Source: an uncultured Selenomonadaceae bacterium
Lineage (GTDB): Bacteria; Bacillota; Negativicutes; Selenomonadales; Selenomonadaceae
NCBI GenBank assembly: GCA_905233325.1
Contig: CAJODU010000016.1
Span: 1-15,753 of the forward strand
DNA length: 15,753 nt
Reading direction: 5' to 3'
A program made the position numbers and the translations under genes. Under the pieces are notes generated by a model. It worked only from the letters and a program-made list of their open reading frames with translations. It did no database searches and had not been told where the DNA came from. Each line of letters starts with the position of its first letter. The first letter of the stretch is position 1. Below, piece after piece: positions 1 through 6,303 of the stretch.

Positions 1-7
1 CCGAAAT

Positions 8-787
8 ATGGATGACGTGCAGAACCAGAGAGATGAACGAGGAATTACAATCCGGCAGACAGGCGTCAATAATGTTTGTCTGCCATTTTTGATTTTAGGA
101 CAGCAAGTCCAAGCAAAGGTAAAATTTACAGTTTCACTGAGCAAAGACCTGCGCGGCACACATATGAGCCGGCTTATGGAGATTTTGACTGACTGGACGG
201 TAAAGTCGCTATCAATGAGTAGTATCAACGATATATTGACTGAGGCATTGGAAAAACTCAATACCAACATAGCTAAACTCCATATAGCCTTTAAATACTT
301 CGTTGAGCGTGAGGCACCTATAAGCAAGAAAAAATCCCTGCTTGATATTGACTGTTTCTTTGAGGGCGAGGCAGTCAATGAGCAGAGAATATTTACTTTT
401 GGTGTTGAATTGCCGCTGACGACACTCTGTCCCTGCAGCAAGGAAATATCAGATTTTGGTGCTCACAATCAACGCAGCGTTTGCAGAGTAAAGCTCAAAT
501 TTTCCGCTCTCAATCAAGTTATAGGGATTGATGAACTTGCGAATTTGATTGAATCACAGGCGTCAAGCCCGATATATTCAGTCCTCAAGCGTGAAGATGA
601 AAAATTTGTCACCGAGACCGCCTATCAAAATCCAAAATTTGTTGAGGATATTTTGAGAGATGTTGTCCTTGCCATTCGTAAAGTCGATGACGTTAAATGG
701 TTCAGCGTTGAATGTGAGAACTTTGAGTCAATTCACAATCATAATGCCTATGCCTATCACGAAGAAGAACGAAACAGCGATCTATAA
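8..787 (+). CDS. folE2: GTP cyclohydrolase IB (FolE2 type)
   Basis: Predicted to convert GTP to 7,8-dihydroneopterin triphosphate in the cytoplasm, the first step of folate synthesis and the entry to queuosine-type deazapurines in many bacteria. The 259-residue protein has the usual length and the usual family beginning (MDDVQNQRDERGI). The metal and catalytic region is CPCSKEIS at 141-148 followed by GAHNQRS at 151-157. Cys141 and His153 are spaced as in characterised FolE2 proteins. The acidic KREDEK segment (194-199) and His243 in the SIHNH segment are the likely remaining ligands. Only seven bases precede the ATG, so its ribosome binding site and any upstream operon partner cannot be seen. 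Its last 31 bases overlap the end of the convergent macrodomain gene. Family assignment is firm. FolE2 replaces the zinc enzyme FolE in some bacteria and is often induced by zinc shortage, but no zinc-responsive operator can be judged here. Confidence 0.95.
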   Translation: MDDVQNQRDERGITIRQTGVNNVCLPFLILGQQVQAKVKFTVSLSKDLRGTHMSRLMEILTDWTVKSLSMSSINDILTEALEKLNTNIAKLHIAFKYFVEREAPISKKKSLLDIDCFFEGEAVNEQRIFTFGVELPLTTLCPCSKEISDFGAHNQRSVCRVKLKFSALNQVIGIDELANLIESQASSPIYSVLKREDEKFVTETAYQNPKFVEDILRDVVLAIRKVDDVKWFSVECENFESIHNHNAYAYHEEERNSDL

Positions 788-1542
788 ATAGCAGTGTCAA
801 TATCTTTGAAGGTGTTGAAAATCACTTTCATATTATTTTTAACCTTGAGGAAGTTCGTGACAGCTTTAATTGCGATTTCAGCAGCACGCTGATTTGGAAA
901 ATGAAATTCGCCGGTTGAAATACAGCAGAATGCAATACTATTCAAGTTATTTTCGACTGCCACTTCAAGACAAGATTTATAGCAACTTGCAAGTAAATCC
1001 TCTTCTTTAGCATTTGGCTCGCGATTTGCCGGAATTATCGGTCCTACTGTGTGAATTACAAATTTACTCGGCAAATTAAATGCAGGTGTAATTTTTGCTC
1101 TACCTGTAGGCTCGTTGTGACCTTGCTCCTGTATAATTTTGTGACAAGCGTCTCGAAGTTGAAGTCCTGCAGCAGAATGAATAGCATTATCAATACATTT
1201 GTGAAGTGGAATGAAACAGCCGAGCAACGCAGAATTTGCAGCGTTGACTATTGCATCAACTTTTAATCTTGTAATATCTCCCTGCCAAAGTTTTATATTC
1301 GGCTTAGTGTCCGAAATATCATCAATATTAATTATTCCGCGCTCTTTGACTTCCTCTGATAATACTTCATCTTGAAGTTTTAGAAAGTCTTCATCTAGCG
1401 ACATTGGCGGCCGAACGTTCATTAATGCACGCAAAAGCTGTCTTTGAGAATTTAAATCATCTGGAACATCAGCAATTTTTAAATCCGGCATTTCAGAGCG
1501 AAGTTGCTGATTTAATTTTTTTATTTTTGCAAATTTATCCAT
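757..1542 (-). CDS. Zinc-type macrodomain protein-ADP-ribose hydrolase
   Basis: Predicted to remove ADP-ribose from proteins modified by the sirtuin encoded just upstream. The 261-residue protein has the bipartite layout of this family. A helical N-terminal extension (about 1-80, including LLRALMNVRPP at 36-46) precedes a macrodomain from about 83 onward. The motif NAANSALLGCF (100-110), PLHKCIDNAIH (112-122) and AAG (124-126) holds the cysteine-histidine-cysteine set expected to bind zinc: Cys109, His114 and Cys116. The substrate loop STGEFHFP lies at 209-216. The ATG lies inside the sirtuin gene (22-base overlap), with GGAGAG upstream as ribosome binding site, implying translational coupling. 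The C-terminal codons overlap folE2 on the opposite strand. Established knowledge: macrodomains of this zinc class travel with M-class sirtuins in microbial operons. The hydrolase role is inferred from that family and context. Confidence 0.92.
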   Translation of the reverse strand: MDKFAKIKKLNQQLRSEMPDLKIADVPDDLNSQRQLLRALMNVRPPMSLDEDFLKLQDEVLSEEVKERGIINIDDISDTKPNIKLWQGDITRLKVDAIVNAANSALLGCFIPLHKCIDNAIHSAAGLQLRDACHKIIQEQGHNEPTGRAKITPAFNLPSKFVIHTVGPIIPANREPNAKEEDLLASCYKSCLEVAVENNLNSIAFCCISTGEFHFPNQRAAEIAIKAVTNFLKVKNNMKVIFNTFKDIDTAIYRSLFRSSS

Positions 1543-2357
1543 TTTAAAATCTCTCCTATGTCTCCGTCAATGCAGATACTTTGATCAGAAATTTGTTTTG
1601 GAACAAACGCTTCACCTTTATTGATACAAATATATTTTGCCTTAGGGTTATCAAGGGTCATTTGCCAGAATGGATACTTTATTATTCCGGGTGTATTTCC
1701 GCCAACTCCCAATTCAAGTAAAACTATCTCATCATCAATATGACTGCTTAAAAATTTCTTGTAACGATAAGAAGCCTGATGCCAGCCGTTGTCCTCAACA
1801 AACTTATCATCACAACGCAAATTTGTAGTCATCTTTCCACCGCATTTTGGACACTTCGGTATAAGTTCCGTTGGAATTTTCATATTTTTTTGTTTGGCAA
1901 TCATCTCACGAATAATATTTTCATTATCGTAAGTTTTATTATGACACGGCGTCGCACATTGCAATAATCCATAATCGCCTTGGGTATAAAACAACTTCAA
2001 TTTATCGAATCCGTTATTTTGAAACAAATGATCCACATTCGTCGTCAATACAAAATAATCTTTGTCTTCAACGAGTTTCAAGAGATTATTATAAACTTCA
2101 TTTGGTGGCTGATCATAGCGATTATAATAAATATTTTTGCTGAAATATGCCCAAAATTCTTCTTCTGTCTCATATGGATAAAAACCGCCACTGTACATAT
2201 CGTGAAAATTATATTTAGCTTCAAAATCTGCAAAATATTTCTCAAATCTCTCGCCGCTGTAAGTATAACCCGCTGAAGTTGAAAGTCCGGCACCTGCACC
2301 GATTAATATGGTTTTTGCTGATTTTATTATCTCTTTAAATTTATTGATATTTTCCAT
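1521..2357 (-). CDS. M-class sirtuin, predicted protein ADP-ribosyltransferase (SirTM)
   Basis: NAD-dependent Sir2-fold enzyme predicted to transfer ADP-ribose to a protein rather than to deacetylate. The 278-residue sequence opens with the NAD loop GAGAGLSTSAG (20-30). The TTNVDH segment (105-110) carries the conserved Asn107. TQGDYG (125-130) has Gln126 where ordinary sirtuins have the catalytic histidine, which is the hallmark of the M class. Arg198 in ASYRYKKF (195-202) matches the arginine typical of this class. A zinc module is formed by Cys134, Cys138, Cys169 and Cys172. GVGGNTPGIIKYPFW (217-231) is another M-class signature. The gene starts three bases after the oxidoreductase stop and overlaps the macrodomain gene, so the three are almost certainly co-transcribed. 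The usual target, a GcvH-like lipoyl carrier protein, is not in the window. Transferase activity is inferred from residue pattern and family. Confidence 0.92.
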   Translation of the reverse strand: MENINKFKEIIKSAKTILIGAGAGLSTSAGYTYSGERFEKYFADFEAKYNFHDMYSGGFYPYETEEEFWAYFSKNIYYNRYDQPPNEVYNNLLKLVEDKDYFVLTTNVDHLFQNNGFDKLKLFYTQGDYGLLQCATPCHNKTYDNENIIREMIAKQKNMKIPTELIPKCPKCGGKMTTNLRCDDKFVEDNGWHQASYRYKKFLSSHIDDEIVLLELGVGGNTPGIIKYPFWQMTLDNPKAKYICINKGEAFVPKQISDQSICIDGDIGEILKWINLQK

Positions 2358-2360
2358 AAA

Positions 2361-2990
2361 TTATTCTCTTACAACGCTGATTCTCTGTTTGATATGATTG
2401 CCTTTCTCAATTTCGTCAACCATTGCGATTGCATAATCAGCATAACTGATGATACTTTCATTTTTGCTGTTGAGTGTAAATTCTTCACCTGCGAGAATGT
2501 ATTTGCCGGTGCGCTCACCTTCAGCTTGAAAATCAGCAGCAGGACTCATAAAAGTCCAATTTACATCATCACGCTCGCGAAGTTCTGCAAGTTCTTTTCC
2601 TTGAGCCTTTGCAAGCGGCAAATATTCTTTTGGAAAATCAGGAGTATCATAAAGTTGAGTTTTATGCTCTTTGTCGATGTAGAGGCTACCTGCACCTCCA
2701 ACAATCAACAGACGAGTTTCAGTTCCGCTCAAAATATCACAGAGATGTTTAAGAGTGATAGAATGAAGTGAAAGTTTATCAGGATCAAAAATCCCAAAAG
2801 CATCAACAACAGCGTCAAAATTTTTGAGATCTTCCTTAGTCAATTCCATAATATCTTTTTGGACGACAGATTTAGCAATCGTTTTGTTTGCACTCCTCAC
2901 GAATGCTGTAACATCGAAGCCTCTATCAATAGCTTCTTTGACGACGAGTCTGCCAACTTTGCCATTTGCTGCAACAACTGCAATTTTCAT
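2361..2990 (-). CDS. NAD(P)-binding Rossmann-fold oxidoreductase (atypical SDR/NmrA-like)
   Basis: Cytoplasmic NAD(P)H-binding protein of the small atypical short-chain dehydrogenase group, about 209 residues. The dinucleotide loop AANGKVG follows the first strand (MKIAVV). LLIVGGAGSLY in the middle and FMSPAADFQAEG toward the C-terminus are typical of YwnB/NmrA-like proteins. No Tyr-x-x-x-Lys catalytic pair of classical reductases is obvious, so the substrate is unknown. An ATG at 3011 is in frame and would add seven residues. The internal ATG at 2990 is preferred because GTGAGGT precedes it at good spacing and it begins directly at the first Rossmann strand. It is first in the operon with the sirtuin and macrodomain genes, so a redox or oxidative-stress role is an inference from context. 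The promoter was not identified with confidence; TATGAT at 3068-3073 on this strand is a possible -10 without a good -35. Confidence 0.85.
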   Translation of the reverse strand: MKIAVVAANGKVGRLVVKEAIDRGFDVTAFVRSANKTIAKSVVQKDIMELTKEDLKNFDAVVDAFGIFDPDKLSLHSITLKHLCDILSGTETRLLIVGGAGSLYIDKEHKTQLYDTPDFPKEYLPLAKAQGKELAELRERDDVNWTFMSPAADFQAEGERTGKYILAGEEFTLNSKNESIISYADYAIAMVDEIEKGNHIKQRISVVRE

Positions 2991-3093
2991 ATCAAATACC
3001 TCACTTTTCATTTTTTTGTTTATTAATTCTCTGCAAATATTAAATTTCCTTCATTGTGAAAATTATTATCATATCCAGAATAAAATAGCTTGC

Positions 3094-3122
3094 TTGACAA
3101 ACCCAACTTCCTTTGATAAACT
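3094..3122 (+). promoter_or_regulatory. Predicted promoter of the CAP-domain gene
   Basis: A perfect -35 TTGACA (3094-3099) is followed after 17 bases by TAAACT (3117-3122). The -10 is only four of six matches but has an extended TG element at 3114-3115. The predicted start point, near 3129, falls inside a near-palindrome. No other convincing sigma-70/A promoter was seen in this gap on the plus strand. Confidence 0.55.
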
Positions 3123-3126
3123 TAAT

Positions 3127-3142
3127 TCACTAATATAAGTGA
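3127..3142. repeat. Near-palindrome at the predicted start of the CAP-gene transcript
   Basis: TCACTAATATAAGTGA is symmetric at 14 of 16 positions and lies immediately downstream of the predicted -10. It ends just before the ribosome binding site (AGGAAGGTGG). Its position suits a repressor operator shared by this divergent promoter region, but no binding protein can be named from the sequence and a short AT-rich palindrome may arise by chance. Confidence 0.3.
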
Positions 3143-3156
3143 GGAAGGTGGTAGCT

Positions 3157-3621
3157 ATGCAATATTTTTTCAGAAAGTTTTTAGCAGCCATATTAATGGC
3201 GTCTATTTTTTTAGTGTCAACATCGACAGCATTTGCAATTACACGAGATGAGGCAGCAGTAAAAATTCTAAAATTAGTCAACATTGAGCGTGCCAAAGCC
3301 GGTTGCAAGCCTCTAAAGCTATCAAGAGAGCTCTTCAGACCTGCCGCCATTCGTGCCAAAGAAATTACAAAAGTATTTTCACACACCCGTCCCAACGGCT
3401 TGCCCTTCAACAGTACTTTTTACGGAATTGATTATAATACCGTCGGTGAGAATATTGCTGCCGGTCAGACTACCTGCGAGATGGTAATGCAGCAATGGAT
3501 GGACTCTCCGGGACACAGGGCTAATATTCTGAATAAAAAATACAAATACCTTGGAATAGGCTATATCTACGATAAAAATACTAAATATAAGCATTTTTGG
3601 GTACAGCATTTCAAGGGTTGA
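3157..3621 (+). CDS. Secreted CAP/SCP-domain protein (YkwD-like)
   Basis: Predicted extracytoplasmic protein of 154 residues. A signal peptide (basic MQYFFRK, then a hydrophobic core, then STSTAFA) precedes a cleavage point before ITRDEA. The mature part is one CAP domain: the helix LVNIERAKAG with the conserved Asn and Glu, the FSHTRPNG segment containing the active-cleft His, the GENIAAG motif, and WMDSPGHRANIL with the second His, followed by a C-terminal FWVQHFKG strand. This is the bacterial YkwD/allergen V5 layout. Family functions in bacteria are poorly defined, so no substrate is proposed. A GTG at 3139 is in frame, but the ATG at 3157 is preferred because AGGAAGGTGG (3142-3151) is a strong ribosome binding site at proper spacing. 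It is transcribed alone, divergent from the oxidoreductase operon and convergent with the radical SAM gene. No hairpin terminator was seen in the 49-base gap after it. Confidence 0.9.
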   Translation: MQYFFRKFLAAILMASIFLVSTSTAFAITRDEAAVKILKLVNIERAKAGCKPLKLSRELFRPAAIRAKEITKVFSHTRPNGLPFNSTFYGIDYNTVGENIAAGQTTCEMVMQQWMDSPGHRANILNKKYKYLGIGYIYDKNTKYKHFWVQHFKG

Positions 3622-3670
3622 TTTTTTTGAGTTACCAATACGCTTTAATTCTAAAAAATGATAATGCTCT

Positions 3671-4843
3671 TCAAAATATTTCTTCATCAGTCAAATAGCA
3701 AGCCGGATCTGATTGCCAGAAGTCACCCGTTTTGGCCTCAGCTCTTGTGCGAAAGTTCCCATTGCAGTTGTCAAGAAATTTGCACTTGGCACAACGACCT
3801 TTTAGCAGAGGTTTGCGATTTTTCAGTCCACTCATAATAGAATTGCTTGTGTCAGTCCAGATGTCCCCAAACTTCCTGTCACGAACATTTCCAAAAGTAT
3901 GGTGCTGCGTGAATTGGTCAGGGTGAACATAACCAAAGGGATCGACCTCACCGAAGGCAATGCCGGAGCGGTTGCCGCCGTTTGTGCTTATGTAGTGCTT
4001 AATCTGTGTGGCAGTTGATTCGTCACCATCGTTGAGGGCTTTGAGATACATATAAACGCCGTCGCAGTGGTTGTCAACTGTCAAGATTTCCTTCTGCAGT
4101 CCACGCTCTTCAAAGTCCTTGGTTCTCTTGATTATGATGTCCATTGCTCGGCGAGATTCGGCAGGGGTCACGTCCTCGTCCATCATTTGATTGCCGCGTC
4201 CGGAATAGACCAAATGATAAAAGCAGACGCGGTTGATCTGTTTCTCTTCAATGAAGTCGAAAATATTTTCAAGATCGCGGAGATTGTGCTGATTGATTGT
4301 AAATCTGAGACCAACGCGCTGCCCGACGGCAACACAGTTTTCAATTCCCCTCATTGCCTTCTCATAAGCCCCTTCAACGCCGCGAAATTTGTCGTTGATT
4401 TCCTTGAGGCCGTCAAGCGATATACCGACGTAGCCGACGCCTATGTCTTTGATTCGTTGGGCAATTTCGCGAGTTATCAAAGTCCCATTCGTCGATAGTG
4501 TCGGACGGACTTTTTTATTTGCAGCGTATTCGGCAAGCTCAAAAAAATCAGGACGAATCAAAGGCTCGCCACCGCTGAAAAGGAGTACAGGCACTTTGAA
4601 CTCAGCAAGATCATCAATAAACTTTTTAGCCTCGTCGGTTGTCAGCTCATTGTTGTATTTGCGACTGTCAGATTCCATATAGCAATGGCGGCACTTTAAA
4701 TTACAAGTCTTCGTTGAGTTCCAGACGACGACTGGACCTACACCCTCCGCCGCTCCGTTGGTCATTCGGCTTGCACCCTTGGAATATCTCAATTTATCGC
4801 CGTAGTAATCCCTTGCAAAAAGTAACTTAGTTACACTAATCAT
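3671..4843 (-). CDS. nirJ1: Radical SAM/SPASM protein, NirJ1/AhbD-like (heme-pathway type)
   Basis: Cytoplasmic radical S-adenosylmethionine enzyme of 390 residues. The first iron-sulfur site is CNLKCRHC (Cys47, Cys51, Cys54), with the SAM-binding GGEP at 91-94 and LSTNGTL at 116-122. A C-terminal SPASM-like region supplies Cys351, Cys354, Cys360 and Cys382 (GRCAKC, NCNGNFR, PACY) for an auxiliary cluster. The N-terminus (MISVTKLLFARDYYGDKLRY) and the LVYSGRGNQMMDEDV segment resemble the NirJ/AhbD family. Those enzymes act late in heme d1 synthesis or in the siroheme-dependent heme route. The closest remembered subgroup is NirJ1 of Gram-positive anaerobes, whose exact reaction is not settled. 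No siroheme decarboxylase, NirJ2 or nitrite reductase gene is in the window. It is co-transcribed with and directly follows a TetR regulator (5-base gap), with GAGGT as ribosome binding site. Radical SAM is certain and the NirJ1 label is moderately supported. Confidence 0.85.
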   Translation of the reverse strand: MISVTKLLFARDYYGDKLRYSKGASRMTNGAAEGVGPVVVWNSTKTCNLKCRHCYMESDSRKYNNELTTDEAKKFIDDLAEFKVPVLLFSGGEPLIRPDFFELAEYAANKKVRPTLSTNGTLITREIAQRIKDIGVGYVGISLDGLKEINDKFRGVEGAYEKAMRGIENCVAVGQRVGLRFTINQHNLRDLENIFDFIEEKQINRVCFYHLVYSGRGNQMMDEDVTPAESRRAMDIIIKRTKDFEERGLQKEILTVDNHCDGVYMYLKALNDGDESTATQIKHYISTNGGNRSGIAFGEVDPFGYVHPDQFTQHHTFGNVRDRKFGDIWTDTSNSIMSGLKNRKPLLKGRCAKCKFLDNCNGNFRTRAEAKTGDFWQSDPACYLTDEEIF

Positions 4844-4848
4844 TAAGT

Positions 4849-5445
4849 CTACCTCATCAAATTTTGTATTTTTATTCCGTCTATCAGCAGGCGGACTTTT
4901 AGTTCGATATTTTCTCTGAATGGTATATTCAATTTGCTGAATGATGCTGCTTGATATATTGAGTGAAACATCTCGGCAATCAAATCTGCCGGTACGTCTT
5001 TTCTGATCTCACCTTCCTGTTGACCACGCTTTATCACAATCTCAAATATCGGCTTGAATGTGGGGGTGTATTTTCGCGTTGGCAGCAGTTCAGGTTTGTC
5101 GCTGTGTTCTGAGGCACTCAAAAACAGTGGCAGGACAAAACGATTTTCTGCCAGCAATTTTGATAATACTTTGCAGGCAAGCTCCAGCAGTTGTGTTGAT
5201 GATAGATGTGATTGCTTGCCTTCTTCGACCGCTCTATCTAATTTTTGGGCAAGGTTTTTCAACAGTGCCAGCAAAACTTCTTCCTTTGATTCAAAATAGT
5301 TATAAAAAGTGCCTACACCTAAATTTGCCGCCCTCATTATGTCAGCTATCGATGTCTCACTAAAGCCTTGACGTTCAAACAATAGCGAGGCGGCCTCTAA
5401 TATATTTTGACGGTAAAGTAATTTTTTTTGTTCTCGCGGACTCAA
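4849..5445 (-). CDS. TetR/AcrR-family transcriptional regulator
   Basis: DNA-binding repressor-type protein of about 198 residues. The N-terminal helix-turn-helix is classic TetR: ILEAASLLFERQGFSET, then SIADIMRAANLGVGTFYNYF, then ESKEEVLLALL. The C-terminal helical half (after about residue 60) would bind a ligand that cannot be predicted. An ATG at 5490 is in frame and would add 15 residues. A TTG start at 5445 (or the adjacent TTG at 5448) is preferred because AGGAGGTGG at 5460-5452 lies just upstream, and because the longer version would run through the strong divergent promoter of the GntR gene. The radical SAM gene follows after five bases, so this regulator probably controls that enzyme and itself. 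A candidate operator is the inverted repeat at 5512-5536. Family certain, target inferred. Confidence 0.88.
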   Translation of the reverse strand: MSPREQKKLLYRQNILEAASLLFERQGFSETSIADIMRAANLGVGTFYNYFESKEEVLLALLKNLAQKLDRAVEEGKQSHLSSTQLLELACKVLSKLLAENRFVLPLFLSASEHSDKPELLPTRKYTPTFKPIFEIVIKRGQQEGEIRKDVPADLIAEMFHSIYQAASFSKLNIPFRENIELKVRLLIDGIKIQNLMR

Positions 5446-5482
5446 CAAAAACCACCTCCTTAATTTGAATATCAAAATACTC

Positions 5483-5511
5483 TTGACCATTGCTTTTTTT
5501 ATATTTATAAT
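5483..5511 (+). promoter_or_regulatory. Near-consensus promoter of the GntR gene
   Basis: TTGACC (5483-5488) and TATAAT (5506-5511) are separated by exactly 17 bases, eleven of twelve consensus matches. The predicted start point near 5518 gives a leader of about 50 bases. It occupies the divergent gap with the TetR gene, which supports the shorter TetR start. Confidence 0.75.
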
Positions 5512-5536
5512 TATTAAAATGTAGTATTTTTTAATA
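5512..5536. promoter_or_regulatory. Inverted repeat overlapping the GntR-gene start point (candidate operator)
   Basis: TATTAAAA (5512-5519) and TTTTAATA (5529-5536) form a perfect 8-base inverted repeat with a 9-base spacer, directly abutting the -10 and covering the predicted start point of the rightward promoter. Such placement is typical of a repressor site. Either the TetR or the GntR protein could bind it. The arms are pure A/T, so chance origin in an AT-rich gap is possible. Confidence 0.4.
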
Positions 5537-5570
5537 TTAGTTTATTTAGATATTTGAAAGAAGAATTTAT

Positions 5571-6269
5571 ATGAAAAAAGAATCCGTAAAAATTATTGGT
5601 GATGTTGGTCTGACGCAGCAAATTATTAATCGTATAAAAAATGGAATTTTAACTAAAGAATTGGTACCCGGTGATCAACTTCCAAACAATATAGAATTGG
5701 CAAAACTTTTAGGCGTTAGAACAAAATATGTAACAGAAGCAATAATGTATTTGATGGCCATAGGAGTATTGGAAATTCATCCTCAAGGTGTTTTTGTTTC
5801 AAGAGGTTTTTCAAGTGCTATGGTGGAACCGATAATATATGGTATCATACTAAGTCAAAGCACTTCACTTGATATGTTGAAAGAGATGCGGAAGTGTACA
5901 GAATTAGCCGTCCTCAGTCTTGCCGTTACAAAGGCACTTCAAAAAGAAGTAAATCAGATGTCGGCAAATCTGACCACACTAAAGAAAGAACTTGAAAAGA
6001 AAAACAATCTTGATAATATTGTCGCTGCTGATGATAAATTTTATCTGACTGCCATCAAGGCCTCTCATAACCCTCTGCTGGTGAATATTGCAAAGACAGC
6101 GAGAATTTACACCGCAGAGAGCAGGAAGGCTGCCTTCAAAAATATACTGAAAAAAGAGAGTGATATAAAAATCATTACTCAAAGACATTCAGCCATTTTG
6201 AAAACATTCAAGAATAAAGATGTAAAGAAATTGACTGAAATTATAATGAATGATCCTCTGTATGAATAG
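5571..6269 (+). CDS. GntR-family regulator with degenerate FCD domain
   Basis: Transcription factor of 232 residues. The winged helix-turn-helix spans about 12-78: LTQQIINRIKNGILTKELVPGDQLP, then ELAKLLGVRTKYVTEAI, then the wing GVLEIHPQGVFVSRGF. The recognition helix lacks the usual Ser-Arg before the second helix. Residues about 95-230 form an all-helical FCD-like ligand domain. In FCD proteins a metal site is built from Asp and three His. Here the DDKFY motif (154-158) has Tyr where His is usual, His206 (RQHSAI region) is kept, and the C-terminal IIMNDPL segment has no His. Metal binding is therefore doubtful. The ribosome binding site (GAAAGAAG) is modest. It sits alone between the divergent TetR operon and the convergent zinc-ribbon gene, so no metabolic target is evident. 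GntR assignment is good; the ligand is unknown. Confidence 0.85.
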   Translation: MKKESVKIIGDVGLTQQIINRIKNGILTKELVPGDQLPNNIELAKLLGVRTKYVTEAIMYLMAIGVLEIHPQGVFVSRGFSSAMVEPIIYGIILSQSTSLDMLKEMRKCTELAVLSLAVTKALQKEVNQMSANLTTLKKELEKKNNLDNIVAADDKFYLTAIKASHNPLLVNIAKTARIYTAESRKAAFKNILKKESDIKIITQRHSAILKTFKNKDVKKLTEIIMNDPLYE

Positions 6270-6284
6270 CATTGTCTAACAATC

Positions 6285-6303
6285 AGATAAGATTCTATTA
6301 TCT
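6285..6303. repeat. Short inverted repeat between convergent genes
   Basis: AGATAA (6285-6290) and TTATCT (6298-6303) are perfectly complementary around a 7-base loop, in the 28-base gap between the convergent GntR and yvyF-like genes and overlapping the stop of the latter. The stem is short and mostly A-T without a T-run, so it would be a weak terminator at best. Confidence 0.2.

Noticed and set aside
3068..3073. TATGAT as the -10 of the leftward oxidoreductase operon.
   Set aside because: No acceptable -35 lies 16-18 bases upstream and no extended TG is in place, so it is not listed as a promoter.
5446..5490. A longer TetR protein beginning at the ATG at 5490.
   Set aside because: It would start inside the -35 region of the divergent promoter and lacks a ribosome binding site, whereas a strong one precedes the TTG codons at 5448/5445.
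6285..6303. An intrinsic terminator between the convergent GntR and yvyF-like genes.
   Set aside because: The inverted repeat is six mostly A-T pairs with no T-run, too weak to call a terminator; kept only as a low-confidence repeat.
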